Assembly: GCA_036897485.1 (NCBI GenBank)
Contig: JAYMTF010000878.1
Location: forward strand, 1-28,736
Source of the DNA: Pelargonium nanum
Lineage: Eukaryota > Streptophyta > Magnoliopsida > Geraniales > Geraniaceae
DNA length: 28,736 nt
Direction: 5' to 3'
A program made the translations under genes and the position numbers. Below are positions 9,601-18,306 of the stretch, piece after piece. The notes below the pieces were generated by a model that did no database searches, was not told the origin of the DNA, and saw nothing but the letters and a program-made list of their open reading frames with translations. Position 1 is the stretch's first letter. Each line of letters starts with the position of its first letter.

Positions 9601-10542
9601 TTTTTCAAGATATTTGGTAATCCAACATAGCTTGACGTCCCTGACCAAATCAATTAAATCCTTCAGTACTATTGATGTGGTTATTATACTTCACATAGTA
9701 TTTGAAAATAACCCATCTTAATTTCATGCTTGGAGAAGTTGGCTAGCAAAATGTTATGCAAAACATCTCTTTGAATTATGGGGACAGAATGTTTCCCTTT
9801 TTTCTTTAATCGATGCAGTTGATGTTTATGAAGCTTTGATGAGATTATCCATCGTCCTCAAAATGTCTCCCTAAATTCTTTAGTCATTACTCTTAGGTCT
9901 ATTTATTTTTTTCTTGCCTTATTTCTTGTTATTGATTTTCATTAAAGGCTCCTCGCTCTAGATAACTATTGTTTTCCTTACCAAGGCATGTTGGGCCAAG
10001 CGGTTGATGCGCTTTGGATTCCCTTTGAGGTCTCGGGTTCTTTGCCGACGGTATGGGGTGGGATTTATGGGTTTAAGGGGAGAGCTAACAACTAACAGGG
10101 TGACCTTTACAGGCCTGCTGTCCCATTGCTTATAAAAAGAACTATTGTTTTGCTGTTTTCAACACACTACCATTTGATTTGCAACACTTGAATGTTTTGT
10201 TTTTATCTTTGTGAGAAGGCCTTGTTTGATCACATTAGATGTTGGTAAAGGATTAGAGCTAATTACGAAATGAAACTTTAGGTGCTAACAGAACAAATTT
10301 GTTTTGGTGAACTAAATTTGTGTGTATTTGATGCAGCCAAACCGATATCATGGGCAGGTCCAAGAACATGCACAAACCTGCAGCTCGGGGGGACGCCTTC
10401 TCTCCCACCGCCGACCTATGAGGATCCTGTAGTTGGTCCTCCAGTGAAGAAACAAGCAAGATCACCTTCTAAGCAGATACAAAACAGTAGTCCAGTCTAT
10501 AATCAGATTCATCAGTCTAGCAATCATGATCACAATCTCTGA
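6658..10542 (+). CDS. MBD2: CW zinc finger / methyl-CpG-binding domain protein
   Basis: Four coding exons: 6658-7232, 9231-9284, 9407-9576 and 10337-10542. All introns are GT-AG and reading frame is kept at every junction, giving 334 residues. The N-terminus is Ser/Asp/Glu-rich (about 1-60). A CW-type zinc finger follows (about 100-150) with zinc ligands C106, C109, C135, C147 and the KWR motif at 111-113. An MBD domain spans about 165-235, from GWQRLLHIRG through YYVSPSGK and LRSMVEIQKYL. The C-terminus is Pro/Ser/Lys-rich. CW plus MBD marks the plant class of AtMBD1, 2, 4 and 12, nuclear chromatin-associated proteins. By position, R182, D191, Y193 and R203 match residues MeCP2 uses to contact methyl-CpG; binding itself is not established for this class. 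The start is the first ATG after the 6639 acceptor. Exact orthology (MBD2 versus MBD4-like) is uncertain. Confidence 0.88.
7934..8227 (+). repeat. 149-bp tandem duplication in MBD intron
   Basis: Copy 1 (7934-8082) and copy 2 (8083-about 8227) both start AGGAGAATTAC and share AGGAACTTGTA, CCCATCTTTGT, and GCTACTTTTCGTGTACTTCA. They differ by scattered substitutions and a few small gaps. The pair is directly adjacent, so it is a simple tandem duplication. No coding or mobile-element feature is seen in the unit. Confidence 0.9.
8306..8844 (-). mobile_element. tandem TRIM (miniature LTR retrotransposon)
   Basis: Read on the minus strand: LTR 8844-8766 (TGTTGGAATA-type start, mutated here, ending CTCTAACA), PBS-like site 8765-8754 (TGTATCAAAGCC, close to the initiator-tRNA-Met complement TGGTATCAGAGC), and a ~240-bp non-coding internal region 8753-8512. 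This ends in a short purine tract next to a second LTR 8511-8439 (TGTTGGAATATAATATAA..TCTAGCA). A second PBS-like site (8438-8427) and a shortened internal copy follow (to about 8349). A partial third LTR lies at 8348-8306. LTRs of only ~75-80 bp, a PBS, a PPT and no coding capacity define a TRIM. The LTR-internal-LTR-internal-LTR order makes it a tandem array. It lies antisense in the MBD intron. Confidence 0.72.
9577..10336 (+). other. MBD intron 3 with SINE insertion
   Basis: GT-AG intron (donor GTGTGT at 9577, acceptor GATGCAG ending 10336) between the exon encoding the distal MBD and the C-terminal exon. It contains a complete sense-oriented SINE at 9976-10139. Confidence 0.85.
9964..10151 (+). 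mobile_element. tRNA-derived SINE, complete, with 12-bp TSD
   Basis: The element carries an A box (GGGCCAAGCGGTTGATGCGC) and a B-box-like site (GGTCTCGGGTTCTTTGCC). It ends in an A-rich TATAAAAAG. The 12-base sequence AACTATTGTTTT flanks it at 9964-9975 and 10140-10151, a clear target-site duplication. The body is 164 bases. The B box has lost the canonical GGTTCGA, so internal Pol III promotion is probably weakened. It sits in intron 3 of the MBD gene. Confidence 0.85.
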
Positions 10543-11119
10543 GAGGCTTATGGTGATTATATTCCTGTTTTGGCTTTTGATATATTGCATTTGCATCCAG
10601 AAGAGCATTATGTTCTGTGACTTTTTTGGTCATACACAGTAGGAGGGTCAGTTGGGATCAGGTTTATGGTGATTTTTTATTATTTTAAATTCCATATCTA
10701 TAGAAAAGAAAATCTATATATAGGAAGGATTTATATTATATTTGAGGATCGTTATCATAGCATTTGTTTGTTTTTGCTCTCGAATAGATGAAATGAAATT
10801 TTATGTTGGTCCTGACTCTTTTCCTCTGATTGATGTTTGGTACTTCACTTGAGGTTTAGCTGATTTGATTTCTTGAGATTGCTCCTTTTTAAACTCGATG
10901 ATCCTAAGCAAGTGTCCGGTTTTAATGTATGAATTATCAATAATATACTTAAATGAATGTTAAACATCTAATATAACAGGTTCAAATATGGTGTATTCGA
11001 AAATATCATACAAAAGAGAGAAATATACAAATAAAACTATTTGTATGCCCCTTCAGATGTCGCGAAACAGCATTTTCAGGTTTCTTCTACAACCTTAGAA
11101 ATGAAGGGAAGCACAAAAC
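10543..11119 (+). other. 3' UTR and downstream flank of the MBD gene
   Basis: T-rich sequence following the TGA at 10540-10542. The first few hundred bases are likely 3' UTR, but no canonical AATAAA could be singled out with confidence. Nothing else is recognised before the SINE at about 11120. Confidence 0.4.
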
Positions 11120-11218
11120 TTTTTTTTATCGGGATTTACATATAGTATACCGTCATCGGGAGGCACGAACCCGAGACCTTAGAGAAAATCTTAAGCGTCT
11201 AAACTGCTTGGCTCGGTG
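11120..11218 (-). mobile_element. short tRNA-derived SINE copy
   Basis: On the minus strand the sequence contains an A box (GCCAAGCAGTTTAGACGC), a B box (GGTCTCGGGTTCGTGCC), then GACGGTAT, and ends in a poly(A) seen as a run of T at 11120-11127. The head resembles the SINE at 9976-10139 (same AGGTCTCGGGTTC and GACGGTAT order), so the two are probably one family. Only a 5-base AAAAC flanks both sides, too short to claim a target-site duplication. The ~100-bp body suggests internal deletion. Confidence 0.7.
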
Positions 11219-12242
11219 GAAAACAACGTATAAGATTGTTCATCCGTGATCATGAAAATTACAGATTGTGCTGCACAGTGAGGTTCAAGAGAAGGGCAAA
11301 ACAATGTGTGCAAGCACAGAAACATAGGACAAACCTGCATGTCTCTGATATTTTATATACAATAATATCAAAAATAAATAAATGAATTTCTATTGCTGAA
11401 CACAAAATGATTAGCGGCGAGCTTAAAACAAGCTTGTTATTAGCAACATAAGCATTATTTTTCTGAAAGATAGAAACTGATATCTGAATATGCATATGTA
11501 TTATAGAACTATATATATATATATATATATACTTCTTTATGAATTACAATGTAAGCAAACTAAAAACATATGGAAAAGAATAAATGAAGAAAATAAAGTA
11601 AAGATAAAGTTTGGTTCAAGTAGGCAAATAGTTTAAGGGGGCGTAAAGTTACTAAACTGTAATGGTAGGGATGAAGAAGGCGAATCGAGGATGATAACAT
11701 ATAAAAACAAGATCAATAACCATATATAGACCAATGCAAAACCTAGAAGAAGAAAAAAAAAACACAGTTTTAACAATTGTAATCATCATCCAGATTTTCA
11801 TATTGATACAAGAATGATTTGGTTTGAAGAAAGACCATCATCATTACACTACATCCTCTTACATCTTTCAACATCAGTCCTACCACCTCATTAGACAAAA
11901 TCTCTGAAGAACAAATACTAATACAATTTGACATGTAATAAAACTCAGCAAAACAGTATGCTACTGAACTTCTTTTTTTCCCTATATACAGTCAATGTTA
12001 TCAACTTAAAACAAGTAATCAAACGAACCTCTTTCACCAGCTTCCTGACAGCCCTAGGAAGGTCTTCTTTATCAGAATTTTCTCAGCACTTTGGGAGTAG
12101 GCTGCCAAAACCTTGTTCAGCACATTTTCTTTGGACTTAATAATTTCTATATCATCACTTGAACTTCACGGTGAAATATAAACCTTATCAATATTCATGT
12201 TAGTATTGATTTGCTATTCATATTACTTTTCCCTCAAAATAG
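11219..12242 (-). other. downstream region and probable 3' UTR of decarboxylase gene
   Basis: AT-rich DNA following the minus-strand stop codon at 12243. The first few hundred bases leftward of it are probably 3' UTR of the decarboxylase gene. An (AT)n microsatellite lies at about 11511-11531. No other gene is recognised; short ORFs on either strand show no family resemblance. Confidence 0.4.
11511..11531. repeat. (AT)n microsatellite
   Basis: An uninterrupted AT dinucleotide run of about ten units in the intergenic space between two convergent genes. Confidence 0.9.
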
Positions 12243-15200
12243 CTACTCTATGCAGACAACAATGGAGGAGAGTAGAGGGTCAGAAGCTCCGGTAATAAGA
12301 GCGCCCTTGCTTTTAACATGCAACAGATAATCCAAAGCTCTCTCAGTTATAACTTCACCAGGGATCATAACCGGAATTCCAGGTGGGTATGGACATATGA
12401 GCTCCCCACAGATCCTCCCAAGGCTCTCACTAATACTCACTCTTGTTTTACTTGAAAAGAAGGCATCCCTGGGGTTCAAGCTCATATTAACACCAGCAAA
12501 GGGTTCAAACCCGCTATCTTCTACACTCTTTTTTAACCTTTTGTTCAATAAGTAAGTTGCTGATAAACCTTTTATTCCTAACAGGAGCCTTTGGATATCC
12601 TCTCCACAAGTTCCCAGGTTAATCGCAAAAGTAACAGACCGGGTTCCAACAAGTTCAGAGATGATTTGGTGCTCCTTATCTAAGATATCATCTGCTTCAT
12701 AACCAGATAAACCAAGCTGCCAAAAACCAATAGTAAGCCGCAAAGGGTCAATGGTGGGGAAGTTAGGAAAGCTTGAAAAGTCTAGAACTGTGATGCCTGG
12801 AATTTTTCTGATTAACTGGTTTGCTTCAACAGCCAAGTCCATTGATCTGTTAAAAATAGTTTCTGGGTTTTCACTTAGTTGAGCTCTAGTAGCATCTAAC
12901 GACGCTAAAAGCAGATAACTAGGGCTAGTGCTTTGAAGGGTTTGAAGGCATCTAGAAATCCTATCTCTATCTACAATATCTCCAGACATGTGTAACATTG
13001 AGGACTGTGTAAGAGAGCAAAGAACTTTATGAGTGGATTGTACGGCTAGATCGGCCCCTTGCTGAAGGGCTGAATTTGGCATCTGAGGATGAAACCCTAA
13101 ATGTGCCCCATGAGCTTCATCTACAATCAGTGGAATTCCATGAGAATGACAGAGTCCCGAAAGCTCACTTAGATTGCTGCAGATGCCATGGTAAGTAGGG
13201 GAGGTGACAAAAACAGCAGAGGCTTTTCGCCCTTCCATTTCCAAATCTTTGATAGCTTCCTCTACCTATAAGATAAAAATAGCCATCTTAGGTCATATTA
13301 TGTGAGGAAATAATGGCTGCTGCACTTATATATATTAATCAGTCAATATCCTACTACAAACTATTATAGTATTATCATATAATTTATCCGGTTTTAACTT
13401 ATTTCGTCAAATTAACAATGAAGTGCTAAGATTAATAAAGAAAAAGAAAAGTGTGCCTCACCATTTTAAAAAAATTAATGGCTGAGCTGCAAGAATACAA
13501 AGTTTCATATACAGACTTGCCTGAGATGGAGAGATCCCACCAGCAATGTCCCATTCAGAATTGTATTCGGGGACAATGTACTTTGGTAGTGCCCCAGACA
13601 GCACCATGGCAGATATGACGGATATATGGGAATTTCGAGGGAGGATAAGAGTATCTCCAGGGGAACAAGTAGCCATTATAGCTGCTTGGATTCCACAAGT
13701 GGTACCCCCCACAAGAAACCATGTCTCAGATGAACCAAATAATTTGGCTGCTGCCCTTTGTGCATCTAAAATGGGCCCCTCTGGGCAAAAGAGGTTGTCA
13801 AGCTCTGGAAGCTCAGGTAAATCATGAAGGAAAGGTCTTGTACCAATGAGCTGAGTTAATGAAGATGGTGCAGCCCGCCCACTATTATGGCCCGGGAAGT
13901 GAAAACGGGCAGCATTTTGTTTGGCTGAAGCTTTCAGTGCGCTAACCAGTGGAGGAGAGCAACCTTGCAGAACAATCTGAGAACTGGGGTTGAGAGCGTT
14001 ATCCTTTGTAACTGACCTGGAGTTTGCAACCCTTGTTTGCTGATTTGCCTCCTTTTCTGGCTCTATTATGCTTCTTCCCTGTCAAAGAATTAACACATGC
14101 CTGCATTTTAGTCCCTAAACAACAATGTTAATTACAACAACTTACTGACTACAAATTGAAAAAAATCTGAACTTTAACTGTTCCTTTCAGTATTCACTTT
14201 TGAGAGTGCAATATAAGTCTGTTTCTAGACTAAGTCGTTTAGTTTTGGTGAGCATTCTTTCTATGATATCCTCCACCAGAACTTTACCAAATTCTTCCTC
14301 TTCTGCCAATGTCCGACCTCTCCATTTCTTTGAGCTTACAACAGTATAGCTGTGGGCTAAACTAAACTCTCTTATGTATGCTTCTAGAGACATTTGTAAT
14401 ACGTTAGACAGGCATGTGACTTGTGTGAAACAAGGCCTCTTTGAGAAGCCACAAGCCAGTGACTGGATACAGTTAGGTTCTCAAATAAGATATTATTTGG
14501 ATTAAAAAAATTGGAATGAGAATGAGAATCACGAATGGAATGAAATGGAATGGAATGGAAATGAGATTCCCATTCTAGAGCTATTTTCATGACAAAAAAA
14601 AATCATAATACAAACATGAACAATGAGAATACCATTCCCATCCTGATTCTTTATTCCCATAACTGAACAAAAATTCTAATTCAAACGCTACTTAAGTTCC
14701 ATAAAAATCATAATTGAACTAAATAAAGAGGGACAAATCATAACTCAAATACATAACAATTGCTGTTGCAAAAATGTGGGAATCATATCAGTAAAACAAG
14801 AACACAATATAAGGAGCTTCATATCAACTATTTTCCAACTCATTTCTTTCAAAACACAACAAATTTCAACCAATTCAGTTAAGAACCTCGATAAATGATT
14901 CTCACTTTCCCCAATTCAGTTAACAATTGCTGTTGCAAAAGTGTGAAACCATCAAAACATGGGAGATTATAAGATGCAGCAGTAAATGCAAAACTGAGGC
15001 GCAGAAATCCACCTGGGAAATACATAATATTGATCTCCGACGAGACTTCAAACTCCAGTGAACAGCAAAATCCTGGAAAATATCAACATAGAAACTATAA
15101 GCCGTCAATTCCAATCCCTAGTTCCAAATAAAAATAAGGAAAAATTAGCGGAAAAGGAAGTGAAGAAAGGCTTAAAGTTACAGGGTTGTAGAGCGAGAGA

Positions 15201-15253
15201 GATGACGAGGCTGCTATGGAGTTTGGAGCAGACAAAGAAGCAGCAGAAAGCAT
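12243..15253 (-). CDS. Orn/Lys/Arg decarboxylase, fold type I, probably plastidial
   Basis: Four minus-strand exons: 15253-15182, 15072-15013, 14078-13521 and 13265-12243. All junctions are phase 0; predicted length 570 residues. The N-terminus (MLSAASLSAPNS, many Ser, Arg-rich to about residue 40) looks like a chloroplast transit peptide. The catalytic domain shows FHFPGHNSGR (about 103-112), GGTTCG (168-173, phosphate binding), SH at about 195, VDEAHG (278-283, Asp pairing with the PLP ring nitrogen) and STHK with the probable PLP-lysine at 310. A C-terminal Orn/Lys/Arg decarboxylase domain follows (PYPPGIPVMIPGE). This fold-I aspartate-aminotransferase-like family is bacterial/cyanobacterial in type and unrelated to classical plant ADC (fold III). 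Substrate (Arg, Lys or Orn) cannot be told from sequence. Exons 1-2 are inferred from splice sites and are less certain. Confidence 0.87.
13266..13520 (-). other. GC-AG intron in decarboxylase gene
   Basis: The donor on the minus strand reads CAG/GCAAGT and the acceptor CTTATAG/GTAGAGG. Joining them gives ISPSQ-VEEAIKDLE, which continues the family sequence in phase 0. GC-AG introns are a minor, U2-type class. The rest of the donor (CAG before, AAGT after) is a perfect consensus, as usual for GC donors. No GT donor in the vicinity keeps the frame as well. Confidence 0.8.
14079..15012 (-). other. large intron of decarboxylase gene
   Basis: Minus-strand intron from donor GTGGAT (15012) to acceptor TTTGACAG (14079). 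It contains an unexplained 68-codon sense-strand ORF (14393-14187) and a GGAAT-rich MITE-like segment (about 14494-14690). T-rich in the sense direction elsewhere. Confidence 0.65.
14494..14690. mobile_element. possible MITE with GGAAT-rich arm
   Basis: The left end reads TTTGGATTAAAA and the right end, on the other strand, CGTTTGAATTAGAA, an imperfect terminal inverted repeat. Inside are GGAATG repeats (14531-14560) and a partner CATTCCCATCC at about 14631-14643, so the element could fold back. Size (~200 bp) and terminal structure suit a MITE. No target-site duplication was identified. Confidence 0.4.
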
Positions 15254-15333
15254 GTTGAAAATGCCCAACAATATAGATTTTCCTCTTCAGTGGTTGGTTA
15301 TTCGTTATTTTGCCGCTTTTTTATGATATTATT
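15254..15333 (-). promoter_or_regulatory. 5' flank of decarboxylase gene
   Basis: Sequence directly upstream of the minus-strand start codon. It should contain 5' UTR and core promoter, but no confident TATA box or start site can be assigned. Confidence 0.25.
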
Positions 15334-15800
15334 TACCCGGACCGGATTCGGTCCGATCAGGGTCAAACCCGGATGAGCCCGGACCCAACCCGGATGTTAA
15401 TATAATATATTATATATATATATAATTGTATAATTACTTAAATGTCCCAACTTAAAAACTAAATTTAATAGAGTATGGAAGGTTAGTTTGGTAACTTTAG
15501 GTCTTACTTGGTTGAAATAGGGTATTAGGGTTCTTCTTCATTAGTGTCTGTTTTTTTTTCTTCTTCTCGAAGGTGTGGTATGGACGACGGCGAGCTTCGA
15601 ATGGGGGCTGAGAATGGCAAAGAGTGTTCAGATTTGGTGGTAAAGAATAAATATTTGTTTTTTATGTTTGAATCCAGGTCATGTCGGTCCGGGTCTCCCT
15701 TAACCAGAACATTCCGGACTATGACCCGTGTTATGTTCGATCCGGTCTCCGGGTGTGTGTTTTGAACCCGGGTCGGTCCGGGTCTACCCTTTTGAACATC
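15334..15800. mobile_element. possible non-autonomous DNA transposon, CCGGGTC-rich ends
   Basis: Clusters of CCGGGTC/GACCCGG words occur at 15338-15395 and again, in the opposite sense, at 15676-15790. Between them the DNA is AT-rich with a TA run (about 15400-15425) and a short ORF of unknown kind. The right end, read on the minus strand, has GGGATGTTCAAAAGGGTAGA followed by CCGGACCGACCCGGG, the style of subterminal repeats seen in plant hAT-type elements. Ends and a target duplication could not be fixed, so the call is tentative. Confidence 0.35.
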
Positions 15801-15954
15801 CCATATCTACTTACCAATTACCATCGAATAAGTTTTGCTCACTTACTATTTCATAAAAGAAAAAAAAAGTTTTACTCACTTGCACATTGTAAATTATACT
15901 TCAAATATTTGTCTCAATATGAGGTTTTTCACAAATTTAAAGTAACTTAGCATA

Positions 15955-16100
15955 TACATGGTAATGCGGGCTGCATGCCGAGTTCGGGCCAAGCCTGCGC
16001 GGGCCCGCGAGCTAAAACGGCTAGGGTCAAAACAGTCCGCGTTTAAAGTGTGCCTAAATGGGCCGGGCCTAAACTGCGGGCCGCTTGCTATTTCATTATA
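15955..16100. repeat. GC-rich GGGCC-word cluster, transposon-like
   Basis: A GC-rich island in AT-rich DNA with many GCGGGCC/GGCCCGC words (GCGCGGGCCCGCGAGC, GGGCCGGGCC, GCGGGCCGC). Such word clusters are typical of subterminal regions of plant hAT-like elements. It directly precedes the ~80-bp tandem repeat at 16160 and could be one end of the same element. Confidence 0.35.
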
Positions 16101-16159
16101 AACTATATAAATAATTCTGAACTTGCGAGCTTACGGAACCGATCCGACATTAACCTAAT

Positions 16160-16695
16160 TCAAGCCGAATAACTAAAAAGTGAAATTCGACATGCAACCC
16201 GATATTCGAACGAATTAAACACATTGTTTAACTAAAAAAGTAAAATTTGACACGTGGCTCAAAAACCCGAAAGAATTAAATCACTTTGTTTAACTAAAAA
16301 GTAAAATTTGACGCGCTTCTCAAAAATACGAACAAATTCAATCCGAACTCGAACAAATCAAATCACATTGTTTAGCTATAAGTAAAATCTGACATGCAGT
16401 CCAAAGCTCAAACAAATCTTATTCGAACCCGAATAAATTAAATCACATTGTTTAACTAAAAAAAATTTGACACACGACTCAATAACCCGAACAAATTCAG
16501 TCTGAACCCGAACGAATCAAATCACATTGTTTAGTTAAAAAGTAGAATTTGACATGTGGCTTGAAACTTGAACAAATTTAAACAGAACCCGAACGAATCA
16601 TATCACGTTCTTTAACTAAAAAATAAAATTTGACTCGTGCCCCGAAATCCAAACGAATCATATCCAAAACCGAACGAATGCAATCACATTATTGT
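16160..16695 (+). repeat. ~80-bp tandem repeat, diverged, 6-8 units
   Basis: The landmark CACATTGTTTAACTAAAAA.. recurs with anchors at about 16221, 16283, 16365, 16445, 16524, 16605 and a last partial unit at 16686. Spacing is 79-82 bases except for two shorter ~60-base units at the left end. Each unit follows the pattern TAAAATTTGACA, a variable CGTG/CTC box, CCGAACAAATT, CCGAACGAATC. Units differ by many substitutions, so the array is old. The shorter units lack one CCGAA-AAATC block. Confidence 0.85.
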
Positions 16696-16700
16696 TGTCT

Positions 16701-16852
16701 CATCCACATGTTGAGTTTTTATTTATTAGTTGCGCTACACAACAGGGGTAAACTCCACTCCACCCGACGCAATGGGAGTTGAACCCACGACTCCCACTTG
16801 GAAATGTGTGTCTTGACCATTGCGACATCCCCTAGGGGACCATCCACATGTT
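16701..16852 (-). mobile_element. tRNA-derived SINE with 12-bp TSD
   Basis: CATCCACATGTT occurs at 16701-16712 and 16841-16852, flanking a 128-base body. On the minus strand the body starts GTCCCCTAGGGGATGTCGCAATGG and contains an A-box-like region and a B box (GTCGTGGGTTCAACTCCC). It ends in an A-rich tail, seen as TTTTTATTTATTAG on the plus strand. It is a different family from the other SINEs here. The insertion is at the right edge of the ~80-bp tandem array. Confidence 0.8.
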
Positions 16853-17394
16853 AAGATAGTTGTTTTAGAAATGTTATAAGTTTAGCGTCTTGGGGCGGAT
16901 CTAGAGGTTGAGGTCTTAGAGGGTGTAGCCGAAAGCTTAAGTCCTTGCTATTGGGTTCTTAAAGCTTGCACAAGGGTAGCATACTGTTAAGAAGAGACCT
17001 AGATTGTGCCTAAAAATTTACCTCAGGCGTGAGAGTAAGAATATATTCTGAGTGAATCCAAACCACACATTTTATGAAAGTACTCTAGAGATAATTCCAA
17101 AGAGAAAGTATTTATGTAAATTGTGGGATCTCTCATCTTACTAAGGATGAAAAAATTTGTACTTACAAACTAAGGTGATAATGTGTTGTTGTGTGATTGG
17201 TTGTTGGAAGAGTGGGTCCGCTTTAGGGCTGACTCGTGTGCTTGAGTTATAAGTTCTCGTACGTGTCATCCCGTATGCATCAGGTGGGCTTTGGAGCTCA
17301 CGCATTCCTTTAGAGTTTAGAGATATAGAGTGGATACCCTAGTTCCCTCTATTACTTCGCCCAACATACTAGTAAGTAGTAACCAGTAATGTGA
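16853..17394. other. spacer, nothing recognised
   Basis: Moderately AT-rich sequence with no sustained ORF, splice-linked exons or recognised repeat. It may belong to the same unidentified element as the minisatellite that follows. Confidence 0.3.
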
Positions 17395-17700
17395 AGAGCC
17401 TTGTAGGTAATTCAGTGAGGTTTGGAAGTGACCCGTCAAGGTGGGAAATCTTGAGAATGACCCAATAGACGGTAAGTATTGGAGGTGACCTAATGAGACA
17501 GAGATTATTGGAGATGAGCCGGTAAGACGAAGAGTATTGGAGGTGACCAGATGAGATGTGTAGTCTTGAAGGTGACCTAGTGAAGCGGGGAGCCTTGGTG
17601 TTGAACTTGTGAGGCGAGAGAGAATCAATGGTGAATTGGTGACGAGGGGAGTCTTGAAGGTGACCCAATGAGAAAGAGAGACTTAGAAGTGAGAACTCTC
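17395..17700 (+). repeat. 29-bp minisatellite, about ten units
   Basis: GGTGACC-like anchors fall at about 17428, 17458, 17486, 17515, 17543, 17572, 17601, 17631 and 17660, a spacing of 28-30 bases. The approximate unit is a GTGACCYARTGAG half followed by a GCGGAGAGTCTTGGAG half. Units are diverged. Overlapping minus-strand ORFs of about 100 codons cover the array in two frames; they are by-products of the repeat, because a 29-base period shifts frame at every unit. Confidence 0.85.
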
Positions 17701-18189
17701 ATTGGAAGCCTCTTAGACTATTAAGAAAATGTTGATAATATGTGATGAGATCTTCTTATAACTTTGTAGCCTCTTATGAGGATTAAATGTTAGAGGAAAG
17801 TAATGAACTCTTTGTGTCATGGCCCATAACCTTTTGACGTCTCATTGTTATTATTATATTTTAAAATTGACCAATAGGATAGTGAATAAAGAATTGTAAT
17901 CACTTTAATAATATTATCCATAAGAATATACATCCCATTGAAGTGAATGTATCCAAGTTAGCAATGGCTTAATTTACAGTATCACCAGCGTATTTTTTTA
18001 CTCCATTGAATTTGATTAAAGTACATAAGAACCCATGCACCCAATATTTTTATAGTCTCATCTAAATTATCTAATCTTAATCTAATACACTGCATCGAAG
18101 CTAACAACGGATTTTGGGGGGGAAAAACTAGACTAAAAAGCACTCGACCGTACCTGATTATACCCCAATTTTGAAAATTCGAAAATCTC
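17701..18189. other. AT-rich spacer upstream of VIM gene
   Basis: AT-rich intergenic DNA with no recognised element. It should include distal promoter sequence of the plus-strand VIM gene. Confidence 0.3.
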
Positions 18190-18306
18190 CCCAAACCCGC
18201 CTTGCTTCTATATGATCACACACACTCTCTCTCTTCTCGCACTCTCCCATTTTCTCTGCCTCTCTCTCTTCCCATTGGTCCATTCTTGTCCCCTACGCTA
18301 CCCTCC
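18190..18306 (+). promoter_or_regulatory. core promoter / 5' UTR of VIM gene, pyrimidine-rich
   Basis: A TATA-like CTATATGA lies at about 18207-18214, followed by a long CT-rich tract (18223-18273) of the kind often seen as plant Y patch or 5' UTR. The start codon follows at 18307. Another ATG upstream in this tract opens a different frame without homology. Confidence 0.4.

Noticed and set aside
9985..10060. Possible tRNA gene
   Set aside because: Only A and B boxes are present without an acceptor stem; TSDs and A-rich tail show it is a SINE. The same applies to 3613-3867, 11120-11218, 16713-16840 and 26334-26478.
13546..13827. 93-codon plus-strand ORF
   Set aside because: Antisense shadow of decarboxylase exon 3, whose minus-strand frame carries GGTTCG and other family motifs.
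15681..15950. 89-codon ORF
   Set aside because: Runs through a CCGGGTC-rich transposon-like end and AT-rich DNA; no domain and no coding signature.
17317..17668. Overlapping ~100-codon ORFs on the minus strand
   Set aside because: They coincide with the 29-bp minisatellite, are open in two frames at once and have no family resemblance; they are by-products of the repeat.
17395..17700. CRISPR-like array (29-base period)
   Set aside because: Units are contiguous and diverged with no unique spacers, and the genome is a plant nuclear one.
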